64,000 nucleotides of DNA from Cercis canadensis (taxonomy: Eukaryota > Streptophyta > Magnoliopsida > Fabales > Fabaceae). The notes below the pieces were generated by a model, which saw only the letters and a program-made list of their open reading frames with translations, had not been told where the DNA came from and searched no databases. The stretch spans positions 1-64,000 of the forward strand of contig QAOA01007948.1 of NCBI GenBank assembly GCA_003255065.1, in the 5' to 3' direction. This document shows, piece by piece, positions 12,404-24,329 of the stretch. Each line of letters opens with the position of its first letter. Position 1 is the first letter of the stretch. The position numbers were made by a program, and so were the translations under genes.

Positions 12404-12670
12404 TTAGGCAAACAAATTGCTTGGCCTTATTCCTATCAGAATACCTTTGCGTTCTTGCAATTTTGTGTAAGCAATCTTGGCTGCAATCATTTCTGCTTGT
12501 TTCTTGTGTTTCGCTTCTTGTCCTGTGAAAACTTCTCCTTCTAGCTTCACACTTGAAATAAATATCGGTATGTGCGCCTCACCAGACTTTTGTGTACTAT
12601 AAATAGGTAAATGCAACCCTCTCTTCTGGACCAATTCTTGCAACAGATTCTTGTATAAACTAGAATCATC
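12404..12670 (-). pseudogene. orphan exon with a double-stranded-RNA-binding domain (DRB-like)
   Basis: A single exon encodes one complete dsRNA-binding domain, read from 12670 downwards: DDSSLYKNLLQELVQKRG at the start, SGEAHIPIFISSV in the middle, then GQEAKHKKQAEMIAAKIAYT. The YKNLLQEL helix, the GEAH loop and the KKQAE..AAKIA helix that grips dsRNA are all as expected for plant DRB/HYL1-type proteins, which act with Dicer-like enzymes in small-RNA processing. An AG acceptor (positions 12672-12671) precedes the exon, so an upstream exon is expected but not recognised. The frame stops shortly after the domain. No second domain is seen, although plant DRBs usually have two. It may be a captured exon or the remains of a gene disrupted near the retroelement site at 13.05 kb. 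Family call confident, functional status not. Confidence 0.65.
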
Positions 12671-13051
12671 CTAAAATTTGTAGAAAATCGTATAGATAAG
12701 AGAAGCACTCCAAAAAAGCACTTAGGAAGTTACAGAATAATAAGTTATCTAAAATGGGCAGACGTGATTAGAGACTAGCCTCTTGAGTTCTCTCTGCTTA
12801 CAATGACATATCTTGCTGTTTCTTTATCTCAAGACAATGCCCAACCAAATATAAATAACAAGGTATACTGATAAGATTCTAGATTGAACAACCATACTGT
12901 TGTGGACCAGTTCTTCTAGCTAAGACCTGCAATAAGAAAAGAAACACTGTGAGGGTGGCCAGAGCGGCAGCCCCGGTGAAACCACTCACAAGGTCAAGTC
13001 AGTTATTTCAGTGAGACATAAACAGAGGGAGGGAGAGAGACAGAGAAGGAC
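12671..13051. other. non-coding left flank of the copia 2 site
   Basis: No gene seen. It ends in a purine-rich GA tract that runs into the empty insertion site AAAAG at 13052. Confidence 0.4.
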
Positions 13052-13996
13052 AAAAGAGATGGAGCTCCTACCTAATATATACCAGAATTAACTTTTAGGG
13101 ACAATATGGTCTTCATGTGGATTATGTAGTTTTGCTAACATGGCATATGTAAAGAATCAATTTAACCTAAAAACTTAAGTTGTTAGGTGAAAGCTCATAA
13201 ATAATTTTATATCTAACAAAACTGACACATACAAAAACTTTGTTCAAACAGTGGACAAACAATACATTTAACAAAATTTGAGTCCAAATGGTCCACTTAT
13301 ATTTTTTTGTAACACATTAATACCACATGTGTGTAATTTGTGTATAGTTTTTGAATTTTTGTTTGTGCATATATCACTAGTCTTCACATAAATAAGATAG
13401 TTAATTCTGTTTTGCTATATGCTGATTTAGAAAATTAGCTGAAATATGAAAGAATTTTACCCTTAAAAAACTACTAATCGAATGAGCCAAAAAAAGTGCA
13501 TCCTAAACTTAATCAATGGTAAAATGACCCAAGCATAGCTCCTATTTTGGTCCATATATAAAAAGTTATATGCCTCAGTAAGAGCTTACAATAGTACTTA
13601 TTCACTTACCAACCCGAACCACTAGAAGATTTCAAATTCCATCTAAAGCTCTCAAGATGCATTTTCGTTTTTATCTCACTACCTTACGATCAGAAGCCAC
13701 GTTTCTTTAGCCTTATATAGAGATCATTAGCCTTTGCCTCATTTTCCCGATTCGGTTCTCCATTCTCCTGAATAGGACTTTGTTATTTGTCTTTGTCATG
13801 AAGGAAATTAATCACTCCAGAATATAATCTAGTAGTTGACTTTATGTATCATACCAATTGAAGGTTTTGTAGCCAATTTAGCCAAGTGTCATGGCTGAGC
13901 ATGCTAGTGGGATTGTGCTGCCATTATAGAGTGTTACTTATGGACATTAACAAGCTCTAATATTTCGGTTTTGTGTATAGAGCTGAATTTTTTTTT
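13052..13996. repeat. left copy of a 945-bp block duplicated across the gap
   Basis: Nearly identical (about three differences noticed) to 17957-18901. This copy starts with AAAAG, joined directly to unique left-flank sequence, so it represents the site before retroelement insertion. It ends exactly at the run of N. The content is AT-rich and non-coding. Confidence 0.95.
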
Positions 13997-14187
13997 NNNN
14001 NNNNNNNNNNNNNNNNNNNNNNNNNNNNNNNNNNNNNNNNNNNNNNNNNNNNNNNNNNNNNNNNNNNNNNNNNNNNNNNNNNNNNNNNNNNNNNNNNNNN
14101 NNNNNNNNNNNNNNNNNNNNNNNNNNNNNNNNNNNNNNNNNNNNNNNNNNNNNNNNNNNNNNNNNNNNNNNNNNNNNNNNNNNNNNN
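13997..14187. other. assembly gap (191 N)
   Basis: A run of N joins the empty-site sequence on the left to the interior of copia 2 on the right. The 5' LTR and first part of gag of copia 2 are absent from the assembly. Confidence 1.
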
Positions 14188-17100
14188 CAAATTTTGGCAA
14201 TAATGCTTCAAACTTCAGTTCTGGGCATTCTCGTTCATTCTCTGGTCAAGGCAATCAGTTTAGCAAGAACAAGTTTGGTCAGGGCAATAATTCTACTGGA
14301 AAGCCCCAATGTCAAATTTGTATTAAGATTGGTCATGTGGCTACAGATTGTTGGCATAGGTTTGATAATGGTTTTCAACCAAGAATGGCTCAACATAGCT
14401 CACCACAGGGTCAGAATGCACAAGCTATGGTCGCTGGGCCTGGACTTCTTGGTGATACTCCATGGTTTCTAGATACAGGTGCTACTCACCATGTCACATC
14501 AGATTTGAGCAATATGTCTCTGCATAATCCATTCACTGGGAATGACAAGGTCATTGTTGGCAATGGTAAGGGTCTTCCTGTTTTACATACTGGTTTTGCT
14601 TCCATTTCAACCTCTAACAGGCCTCTTATTCTCAATAATATCCTTCATGTGCCCAAGATCACTGCTAATCTAGTTAGTGTGCAAAAACTTTGTCAAGATA
14701 ATCATGCTTATGTTGAGTTTTATCCTTCTTGTTTTCTTGTGAAGGACCAGAATACACAAGAGACTCTTCTTCAAGGAAAGCTTGATCGAGGTCTATATCG
14801 AGTAATGTCTACACTGGCCTCTAGTCATACTAATGTTGCTACTGCTTTTCAAGTCTTTAGTTCTTATTCACAAACTGATCAATCCAGTTTACAGCTTTGG
14901 CATAATCGCCTTGGTTATCCCTCTATTGAGGTTGTAAATAGAGTTTTGTTGCAATCTCATTTACCTACCTATAGTTTCAATAAAAGACCTATTTGTAGTT
15001 CCTGTCAGCTGGCCAAGAGCCATAAACTTCCCTTTGTACGTTCTACTTCCAAGGCAATCAAACCATTTGCTTTAATACATGCTGATTTATGGGGTTCTCC
15101 TTCATGCATTTCTGTTAATGGTGCCTGTTATTTCTTGTTGTTAGTTGATGACTATAGTAGGTTCTGTTGGTGATATCTACTGCAATCTAAGAGTGAAACT
15201 CTCACTATGTTTCAACGCTTTCAAGCTATGGTTGAGAGACAATTTGAGTGTAAAATTCAGTGCATTCAATCTGATTTTGGTGGGGAGTTTGAAGCCTTTG
15301 ATAAATTGGTAAGTCAACTAGGCATACAACATCAGTTTTCCTGCCCTTACACTCCGGAACAGAATGGTAGGGTAGAAAGGAAAAATCGACAGGTGGTTGA
15401 GGTTGGGTTATCTCTTCTTCTCACTGCAGGCATGCCTACCAAGTACTGGAATTTTGCTTTTCAGACAGCTGTTTATCTGATAAATAGGTTACCTACTTCT
15501 GCTCTTCAGTTTAACACTCCTTATAAACTGTTATATCGAAAAGATCCAGATATCTCTCAGCTTAGAACTTTTGGTTGTCTGTGTTTTCCATGCCTTAGAC
15601 CTTACAGGACTCACAAGTTGGAAAATAGGTCTAGTGTGTGTTACTTCCTTGGCTATAGTAACAGGCATAAAGGCTTCCTCTGTCTGGACATGGCCTCAAA
15701 ACGTGTCTATGTCTCAAGACATGTGGTGTTTGCATAAGATACTTTCCCTTTTCAAGCTCAACCAGGGTCTCTTGCTTCACATGCTCCTAAGGATGCCATT
15801 CTGCCTCTTTTCCTTCCAGTCCCAACCCTTCCATTAATATCTCCTTCCCCTTTACCTTCTGTTGTTTCTCCTGACTTATCACCTGTTAGCTCTCTTAGTC
15901 CTTTGGCTTCTGCATCAGGTCACTCTCCCATGCCAGTCTTACCTGAGGTTAATTCTTCCTTACCATCTGTCCCTCCTGCTCCTACTCGCATGGTTACTCG
16001 CAGTCAACATGGTATTTTTAAGCCAAAGGTGTTTACAGCTGCTACTCCTTCTCCTTTGACTGAACCATCTACTTATAAACAGGCTGTGCGATTTCCCTGT
16101 TGGCAGGAGGCTATGACAGCTGAGTTTGCAGCCTTGCAGAAGAATAACACATGGCTCTTAGTGCCTTGTCCTTCACAGAAGAATGTGGTTGGCTGCCACT
16201 GGGTGTATAAACTCAAATATAAACCAGATGGTTCCATTGACAGGTATAAGGCCAAATTAGTGGCTCAAGGGTTCACTCAAACTCATGGGTTGGACTATTT
16301 TGACACGTTTAGTCCTGTTGTTAAACCTGCTACTATTAGAGTGGTTCTCACCATTGCTTTGGCTCATAATTGGTCAGTCCAACAGCTTGATGTTAACAAT
16401 GCCTTTCTTAATGGGGATTTGGCAGAAGAAGTCTACATGCGACAGCCTCCAGGCTTTGAAGATCCTCATTTACCTCATCATGTGTGTAAGTTACAAAAGG
16501 CCCTTTATGGCTTAAAACAAGCCCCTCGTGCTTGGTTTACCAAACTCAGAACTACCTTGCTGACTTGGGGATTTGTTTGCACAGTCTCGGATAATTCTCT
16601 GTTTGTCTTTACTTCTGCACAAACTATTTTGTTTCTGCTGGTATATGTTGATGACATTATCTTAACTGGTAATGACAAACAAGTTATTCAGTCTCTCATC
16701 ACTTCATTAAATGCTCAGTTCTCTCTTAAGGATCTTGGCTCTTTGCATTATTTTCTAGGCATAGAGACTACTTGGCTTCCGCATGCACTTCATCTGTCTC
16801 AGACAAAGTATGTCACTGATTTATTGCAAAGGGCTAGTCTTACTGACTCCAAACCAGTTCCCACACCTATGGTCAGCTCTCACATATTGTCCCTTACTCA
16901 TGGGGTGCCTCTGCCTAATCCTACTCTTTATCGTAGTCTTGTTGGTGCCTTACAGTATTGCACCATTACAAGGCCTGACATTGCTTACACAGTTAATAGG
17001 TTGTGTCAGTTTTTTAGTTGTCCTACTGATGAGCACCTTAAGGCAGTCAAACGTGTGCTTAGGTACCTCAAAGGCACTCTTCACTTTGGTCTCACCTTCA

Positions 17101-17956
17101 CTCAAGCTACCTCTCTTCCCTTGGTGGCTTATTCTGATTCTGACTGGGATGGCTGTCCTGATGACAGGCGCAACACCAGTGGTCATGCTGTCTTCTTTGG
17201 GAACAGTCTTGTGTCTTGGTGTTCAGGGAAACAAAAGGTGGTTTCCAGATCTAGTACTGAGGCTGAGTACAGGGCATTGGCTAATGCTACCTCTGAGATC
17301 CTGTGGTTACAGTCCCTTCTCCGAGAGCTGCATTTTCCTCTTCCTCAGGTGCCTTTACTGCTCTGTGATAACATCAGTGCAACCTTTCTTTCTGCCAATC
17401 CAGTGCTGCATGCTCGCACAAAGCATATTGAAATTGACTATCATTTTATTCGAGAGAAGGTGCAAGATAGGTCTCTTAAGCTTTGTCACATTCCCTCTCT
17501 TGATCAGGCTGCTGACATGCTTACCAAACCATTGTCTACTGCCTCTTTCTTGCTCAACAGGTCCAAATTAACAGTTCTTCCTCGTCCTGTTAATTTGAGG
17601 GGGGATGTTAAGCAGACATGCCACGTGGACTTAGTGGACAAAGGCTAGCTTAGCTGGTGACTATTAGTTAGATAGTTAGTTAGGTTAGCTGGTATTGTTA
17701 AGCAAGTTAGTTATGCCACGTCAGCTTTATTAGTGCTGGAATGTAATTATCGTGTGTGATCATTCTGTTATAAAAGGAATGATGATGTACTTGATTCATT
17801 TAATCAGAGAAAATATTATTCTGACTTTCCTTTCTTCTCTATTCTCTCTCTCTCTCTCCTCGTCTTCTCCTCTTGGTTTCTGGTTTGATCTGACTCACAT
17901 TCTGCTTCATTGCTTCTGTGAGTTCTTCATTCTGGAAACCATACACACAACTTTCA
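14188..17956 (+). mobile_element. Ty1/copia LTR retrotransposon 2, same family as copia 1, 5' end lost in the gap
   Basis: A close relative of copia 1 throughout its length. Present are the zinc knuckle near 14.31 kb, protease near 14.46 kb, integrase about 14.9-15.5 kb, reverse transcriptase about 16.15-16.85 kb, RNase H about 17.1-17.5 kb, purine tract and 3' LTR. The part present has about two or three breaks and is better preserved than copia 1. The base right after the LTR begins AAAAG (17957-17961), matching the single AAAAG at the empty site 13052-13056. The missing 5' end is due to the assembly gap, not to a visible deletion. Confidence 0.92.
17606..17956 (+). repeat. 3' LTR of copia 2
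   Basis: A 351-bp LTR that begins TGTTAAGCAGAC and ends ACTTTCA, and is very similar to the copia 1 LTRs. Confidence 0.92.
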
Positions 17957-18901
17957 AAAAGAGATGGAACTCCTACCTAATATATACCAGAATTAACTTT
18001 TAGGGACAATATGGTCTTCATGTGGATTATGTAGTTTTGCTAACATGGCATATGTGAAGAATCAATTTAACCTAAAAACTTAAGTTGTTAGGTGAAAGCT
18101 CATAAATAATTTTATATCTAACAAAACTAACACATACAAAAACTTTGTTCAAACAGTGGACAAACAATACATTTAACAAAATTTGAGTCCAAATGGTCCA
18201 CTTATATTTTTTTGTAACACATTAATACCACATGTGTGTAATTTGTGTATAGTTTTTGAATTTTTGTTTGTGCATATATCACTAGTCTTCACATAAATAA
18301 GATAGTTAATTCTGTTTTGCTATATGCTGATTTAGAAAATTAGCTGAAATATGAAAGAATTTTACCCTTAAAAAACTACTAATCGAATGAGCCAAAAAAA
18401 GTGCATCCTAAACTTAATCAATGGTAAAATGACCCAAGCATAGCTCCTATTTTGGTCCATATATAAAAAGTTATATGCCTCAGTAAGAGCTTACAATAGT
18501 ACTTATTCACTTACCAACCCGAACCACTAGAAGATTTCAAATTCCATCTAAAGCTCTCAAGATGCATTTTCGTTTTTATCTCACTACCTTACGATCAGAA
18601 GCCACGTTTCTTTAGCCTTATATAGAGATCATTAGCCTTTGCCTCATTTTCCCGATTCGGTTCTCCATTCTCCTGAATAGGACTTTGTTATTTGTCTTTG
18701 TCATGAAGGAAATTAATCACTCCAGAATATAATCTAGTAGTTGACTTTATGTATCATACCAATTGAAGGTTTTGTAGCCAATTTAGCCAAGTGTCATGGC
18801 TGAGCATGCTAGTGGGATTGTGCTGCCATTATAGAGTGTTACTTATGGACATTAACAAGCTCTAATATTTCGGTTTTGTGTATAGAGCTGAATTTTTTTT
18901 T
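17957..18901. repeat. right copy of the 945-bp duplicated block
   Basis: The same sequence as 13052-13996, here abutting the copia 2 LTR. About 400 bp of it (around 18100-18490) also has an older, diverged relative at 24340-24700. Confidence 0.95.
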
Positions 18902-19800
18902 TTGGTCTTTTGTAAACGTAATAAACTGACCAAAACTATATTTATATATATATTTTTGCTTTTTCTTTTTCTTTATTTTTAATTTTTCATTTAAGATTAT
19001 TTTAGATTAGACATAAGCAAGTTCAACAGAGGATTGGCCCCAAGACCAATGTCGAAGTTATGAAGCAAGCACAATTACAGCATAAAACTAAATTACATGA
19101 TAAAGGTATAGAAAAATGAAAACTCATTACTCAGCTTTTGCTTGAGTAATGAATTTTCATTAGCAAAAAAAAGTATAGAAAAAAAAGGAAGATTACAAAC
19201 TAAACTATTGGAGTAAAAGCAATGAAATCTACGGCCTTTAATTCCCTAAATAATGGATAATATTTCATTTAGTGTTTACGAATATATGGTAGTTCCAATG
19301 GTGCATAATTCACATTGTCCTCCAAGGAAGCCAAAGGCCAATTATGCAGCCAATGCTTCCGTAATTGTTAGGTTAATATGCTCATTAAGAATTTTACTTC
19401 ACATGTCAAAGGGTTATAAAGGAATATGATGTATAACTTATTGTATATTGTGAGAGAATATATCTCCAAACCACGTCCTTCTGTATTCAACAGCTTTTCT
19501 AAGAGAACAAATGTTCTGGATCTTCTTCTGCTAAACAAATAAAAATAAAAGCAAATAAGGAAAGCGTGCTGTTAATCACATGTCTGATTATAGCTACACT
19601 AGATCTGTAGACTATTGTGAAGAATATGTGCCTATTGTGACTTCTGATAAGTGACAATTACCTTAAGCCTGATTGTAAGCTACTGTAAACCATATTGGTA
19701 CAATAATAATATTAAAGTATTCTTTGTATTTGAATTGTATCTAAAGTTTGTTGTAATTGCTTCATTCTATCATTAAAAAGCCATCTACATTTATATCTGC
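18902..19800. repeat. diverged non-coding duplication, copy A
   Basis: Shares long stretches with 33750-34330 (for example ATATATGGTAGTTCC and TGTCCTCCAAGGAAGCCAA). Its tail near 19580-19770 resembles 20700-21000 and 25500-25740 (GTGAAGAATAT...CTTCTGA...GTAAACCAT). No coding function is recognised; these look like remains of an old tandem segmental duplication. Confidence 0.65.
19115..19161. repeat. short perfect-type hairpin
   Basis: Two 19-nt arms (19115-19133 and 19143-19161) pair with one mismatch around a 9-nt loop. It is too short for a typical plant miRNA precursor and is probably a tiny foldback insertion. Confidence 0.7.
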
Positions 19801-19870
19801 TGTCCTTTGAATTAGGTCATTTAGTTAAAATGTACTTCAATAACACGTAAAAACGTTTCTTCTCTTTTTT

Positions 19871-19900
19871 TTCTCTCTCTCTCTCTTTCTCTCTCTCTCT
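19871..19900. repeat. (CT)n microsatellite
   Basis: A CT dinucleotide run with one interruption, seen directly. Confidence 0.9.
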
Positions 19901-20279
19901 GGGTGTTGCATTCCAAAAAATTAGGCTTAAATATAACTTTCCCTTCTAACTTTTGAAAAATTTTAGTTCAAATGTTTTGTCCTAGTAGTTTTTGAATTAG
20001 AGAAATTAAATTTTCTGCACTTAACAGCAGTTACACACGTTAGAATAATTGTGCTAACCACACTGGCAACAACTTGATGAAATGATAATGGTGTTCTACA
20101 ATAACATATTAATTGTTAGATATAAAATCATTATTAGGCATTCACTTAATATCTTAATTTTTTTAGATGAATCAATTCTTGACACAAGGTTTTGTTGCTG
20201 ATCACCACATCTCATAATAGAGTAATTGACCACTCGTAAACGATAGGACAAAGTGGCACAAGAACATAACATTTTGTGA

Positions 20280-21010
20280 AAGACTTTTTGGGAAAGCTTA
20301 AAGAATGGTATCCAGTTTGACCTTTACTCTTTTCCAAAGGCTTTGATTCCCTAAGGAAAATTAGATAATGTTTCATTCTCAATCACAGATATTGAAAGTT
20401 TAGACCCAAAGAATATATGGTAGTTCCAATGGCGCATAATTCACATCGTGCAGCATGTTTATGACTTTAAATATTCAAATCTTCATTTGCACCAAATTAA
20501 AATCAAATCAGGAGACATTGCTAATTAACCACATGTCTGCATACCACGTACATTATATAACATAAAATATAGAAAAGGAAAAACAATCTCAATTGTATTC
20601 AGTAACTTGCTATCAATATATAGAGAGTTTTTTCACATCAATATATATATATATATATATATATATAGTGCTATCCTATATTTGAATATGACATTTGAGC
20701 TAATTCTAAGGATAAGATATTAAAGAATCATATGTACAAGATTGTAACTGAAAGTGGTTACAGGGGAAATATGTGACTGTCATGTGACTAATACTCCTTT
20801 ACATTATGCTTATAGTGAAGAATATTTGTGTCTTGTGGCTTCTGAAAAGTTAGTCATAATCATTCTTTACCATAAGCCAGTCTTTAAGAACCTTGTAAAC
20901 TATTAGGTATCAGAATCATGTTTTACAGTGTTTTCCTCTTTGTATCCGAGTCGTTTCATAAATCAATTATAAATCTTCATTCCATTAACTTCTTCTATAA
21001 AATAAATTTA
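20280..21010. repeat. diverged non-coding duplication, copy B
   Basis: Shares GGAAAGCTTAAAGAATGG through AGATAATGTTTCATTCTCAA with 25380-25520, and its right part matches 25500-25740. It is interrupted by a (TA)n run at 20640-20667. It belongs to the same old duplication series as 18902-19800. Confidence 0.65.
20640..20667. repeat. (TA)n microsatellite
   Basis: An uninterrupted AT/TA dinucleotide run, seen directly. Confidence 0.9.
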
Positions 21011-21701
21011 ATTGATCCAACTATTGAATCACGTCATATTGTGGTGTTAATCATGCATGTCTACTTTTACATAAATAAAAAATTTCTTAGTATCTAATAT
21101 CCGAATTCATAAAATTTATTTATATTTTAAAATCTTGTTATCCTTTACATAAGATAATTTAATGGAGTACAATCAATTCTCAAATTTTATGAGCATCCAC
21201 TACATGATAAAATTTTTTAATTCAATGGTTGGATCTATCCCATGACACTTTCCACGAAATGTTCTAACGAATGTTTTCCATGGCAAAATCCGTAGAAAAA
21301 TCATGCAAATCTTTTCTGTGAAAATTTTCGTGAAAACCTTACACAAAATTTTTTTCTGTGGGAAAATAACAGTTTGGGTGTAGTGTTCCCCTTTTAACTC
21401 CCAGACATGAGGTTCTAGATTGTTGGGGTGAACTTGTATACACAGTGATAAGTTAGGTCCGAATGATACGCCAGAAGACAAGACTTACTACTGAAGCATG
21501 ATTCATTTAAATGATAGCTAGGTAATTTTTTCTTAGAATTCTCCCTACTCCTTTCCCTCTCATTCTCTCCTAATAAACGTCGTAGTTTCCACTTCCTTTT
21601 AAGGCTTTACCATTTGCTCTTGGGATTTGGAATGTGAAATCTGCTTGAGGGACTTTGGTAGCTACTCTGCCACCATAAGTAACATAATAGAGTTGTCATT
21701 C
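21011..21701. other. AT-rich intergenic DNA
   Basis: No gene, RNA gene or clear repeat recognised. Confidence 0.4.
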
Positions 21702-22039
21702 AAGTTCAGAGTTAGTCATTTATTAGGAAAACCTGATTCCATCAAAATTTCTTGCAAACAAAAATAAATTTTCTTACTCAAATTTTCCATTCCGAGAAAT
21801 TGATCTATCTATTTCACTACTCAGCCAGTATCGGCACAGCTTTCCAACCCAAAACAACGCTATTGTACATATCTTTCTCAATATTGCTTCATGCTGCCTC
21901 TACCCATAAACAGCATCATTTTATATGTGCTAATAAGACATATATGAGAATCTTGTATCAACAAGCTATTGATAAGGATTATTAGTTATGCTTGATAAGG
22001 ATTTAAGTTCAAAGTTAGTCATTTATTAGGAAAACCTGA
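21702..22039. repeat. 282-bp repeat R, copy 1, bracketed by 35-bp direct repeats
   Basis: Repeat R (21732-22013) recurs almost unchanged at 23255-23536. Here it is framed by two 35-bp direct copies with one mismatch (21702-21736 and 22005-22039, each starting AAGTTCA and ending AAAACCTGA). The copy at 23255 lacks that frame. No coding content. Confidence 0.85.
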
Positions 22040-23254
22040 ACAGAGGACCTATTCAGTGAGCAAGGGAGTAGGGGGAGCCATTATTGGGCTCCAAACTTTT
22101 AAAAAACATTCTCTTATGCCTCGTTATTCAATACCACAAGTAAAATATTAATGATTGAAATTATCTACACTGTTTATTTCACATAACAAATTTATAAGAC
22201 CTATAAAATACATAGTCTTGATCATCTTGCTAATAATTAGCATATATATATATCTTCTATTGTTCCCCTTCTAAATATTTGTAAATAGTTTTTTTAAGAA
22301 AAAGTATTAGGGAAAAAATGATTACATCATTATATGATTTATTGACTTATGGTACCAAATTCTTAATAGTGATTTATAAAAAAAGAAATTTAATTTATTC
22401 TAATCAAACTTACTTAAATTTTACAGAAATTGCATCATTCATGCATAGTTCTTCACTTATTTTAGCAGTAATCTTCTACTGTATTTATAGATATGATAAT
22501 ACAATCCCAAAAACTCGCTTTCACTAACCTTAACTAGTAATATTTTCAAAATCAAATCACTGCTTGCTGCTTTATTTTTACAGTAATGATATTTTAATTG
22601 AGTAATTGATTGATTTATATTTTTGTAGGTTACACATATTTGGGATAGAATTTTTTGGCTCCGTCCTAGAACTATTGTTTGGGATAGGATCTGTAGAATA
22701 AACCTGAACAATAAGAGGCAAGAGCTACTGTTCAGGATAGAAGACACCAGCGCCCGTTTTGAGATATCTACAGTGGTTGAGGACACAAATGATTGTTATT
22801 GAGCAGGCAACATTCTTTAAGAGCATTCGACTTTGATTGTTGGGATTGTGTAATATCACTACTAAACCACATTTAGTGACTTCTACATCATATTTTTCAA
22901 TACTTATTAAGAGTGTTTTATAGTCAGTTTATCTGCATGACCTTCCATCAACTCAACTGTAGGCATATCCTGACTTGTAAAAAACTGCAGTAGTTTATGC
23001 AAAGGATCGGGTTCAGTTAGAAACAAAGACGTCTAGGTAGGTTTTGAAACATAAAGACCTGAAAAAATGAATATATAAAAACAAAGTTTTCCTGTTTTGT
23101 GTTGGAAAAATTAGAACAATAAAATTTGAGAACACAAAAGACAGACATTTACATGATGTGGCAATTGCTTTAGTCCACAGAAGAAGCAACAGAAAAGTTT
23201 CACGATCAACCAAAAAGAATATAATATTTTTCTCAATAGCTCCCAATCCAAATC
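22040..23254. other. AT-rich DNA between the two R copies
   Basis: No gene can be supported. Short open frames at 22318-22527 (+) and 22457-22786 (-) are low-complexity and unlike known proteins. The segment does not look like the interior of an LTR element: no primer site or purine tract is seen next to R. Confidence 0.4.
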
Positions 23255-23536
23255 CCTGATTCCATCAAAATTTCTTGCAAACAAAAATAAAATTTCTTAC
23301 TCAAATTTTCCATTCCGAGAAATTGATCTAGCTATTTCACTACTCAGCCAGTATCGGCACAGCTTTCCAACCCAAAACAACGCTATTGTACATATCTTTC
23401 GCAATATTGCTTCATGCTGCCTCTACCCATAAACAGCATCATTTTATATGTGCTAATAAGACATATATGAGAATCTTGTATCAACAAGGTATTGATAAGG
23501 ATTATTAGTTATGCTTGATAAGGATTTAAGTTCAAA
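23255..23536. repeat. 282-bp repeat R, copy 2
   Basis: Near-identical to 21732-22013 and in the same orientation. It is followed by sequence with a polyadenylation-rich, LTR-like texture to about 23746. Confidence 0.85.
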
Positions 23537-24000
23537 CTCTCCATCCCTTTGTACTGTAACCTAAATCTCAACAAAAGGATAACACAATTTTATCTTTTGT
23601 ATTTTAGTTACAACAAACCTAAGCTAGGGTTAATAGTTTGTTAGGGTTACACTCTTGTAAAGATACTGATATATATATTTGTATCTCTTATGATAATCAA
23701 TACAATTATCTTTTATCCTCAAAGTCTATCTTCTACAATGCTAACATATACCTGTAATATGAACACCTATATATACTAACGAGATGAGACACTATTTGTT
23801 GAAATAGTTGTACCACCCACAGAATTGTCTGTGTTTAGGGTTTGATCATTTCACAATTACAACTTAGCCGAAGAGACGCTGTTAACTTGCTTCCAAGTTC
23901 CAATAGATGTAAGAGAATCTGTCCAATTCCCGATTATTTGAGTAAAATAGAAGTTTGTGTGAAAATTAAAGCAATTCAATTTCATAATTTAAAAGAAAAA

Positions 24001-24282
24001 ATTATATAAATCTTCCCCAGAGAGGTTTAATAAAATTACACAGACATTCTTCCTTATTTCAAAATTTATACAAACCTCCCTTATCTCACATTTCAATGTG
24101 ACAAAACCCTCCCTTTTCTATTTCAAAAATTAGACATAATTCCTTTCCATTAAATTTTACCATAACTGAAACATCCATATCAGATATTTACACCATAAAG
24201 GAGGTATGTGTAATATTTAAAATAAGGAGGGAGGTTTATGTAATTCCAATAAAACCTCAAGGGAGGTCCGTATAAATATAAA
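24001..24282. mobile_element. foldback MITE-like element
   Basis: The ends are long imperfect inverted repeats: the left arm 24003-24060 (TATAAATCTTCCCCAGAGAG...) pairs with the right arm about 24219-24280 (GGGAGGTCCGTATAAATATA). The centre is short and has no ORF. Exact ends and target duplication are not clear. Confidence 0.55.
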
Positions 24283-24329
24283 GCAAGCATATTACATTTT
24301 TTAGTAAACTACACTAACCTCACTCAAGG

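Noticed and set aside
13934-14211. Open frames running through the N run
   Set aside because: They consist almost wholly of undetermined residues.
22457-22786. 109-codon minus-strand open frame
   Set aside because: Hydrophobic, low-complexity reading with no family resemblance and no splice or start context.
23639-23746. TG...CA segment (TGTTAGGG to GCTAACA) that might be a small solo LTR
   Set aside because: Flanking pentamers do not match and no second copy is visible.
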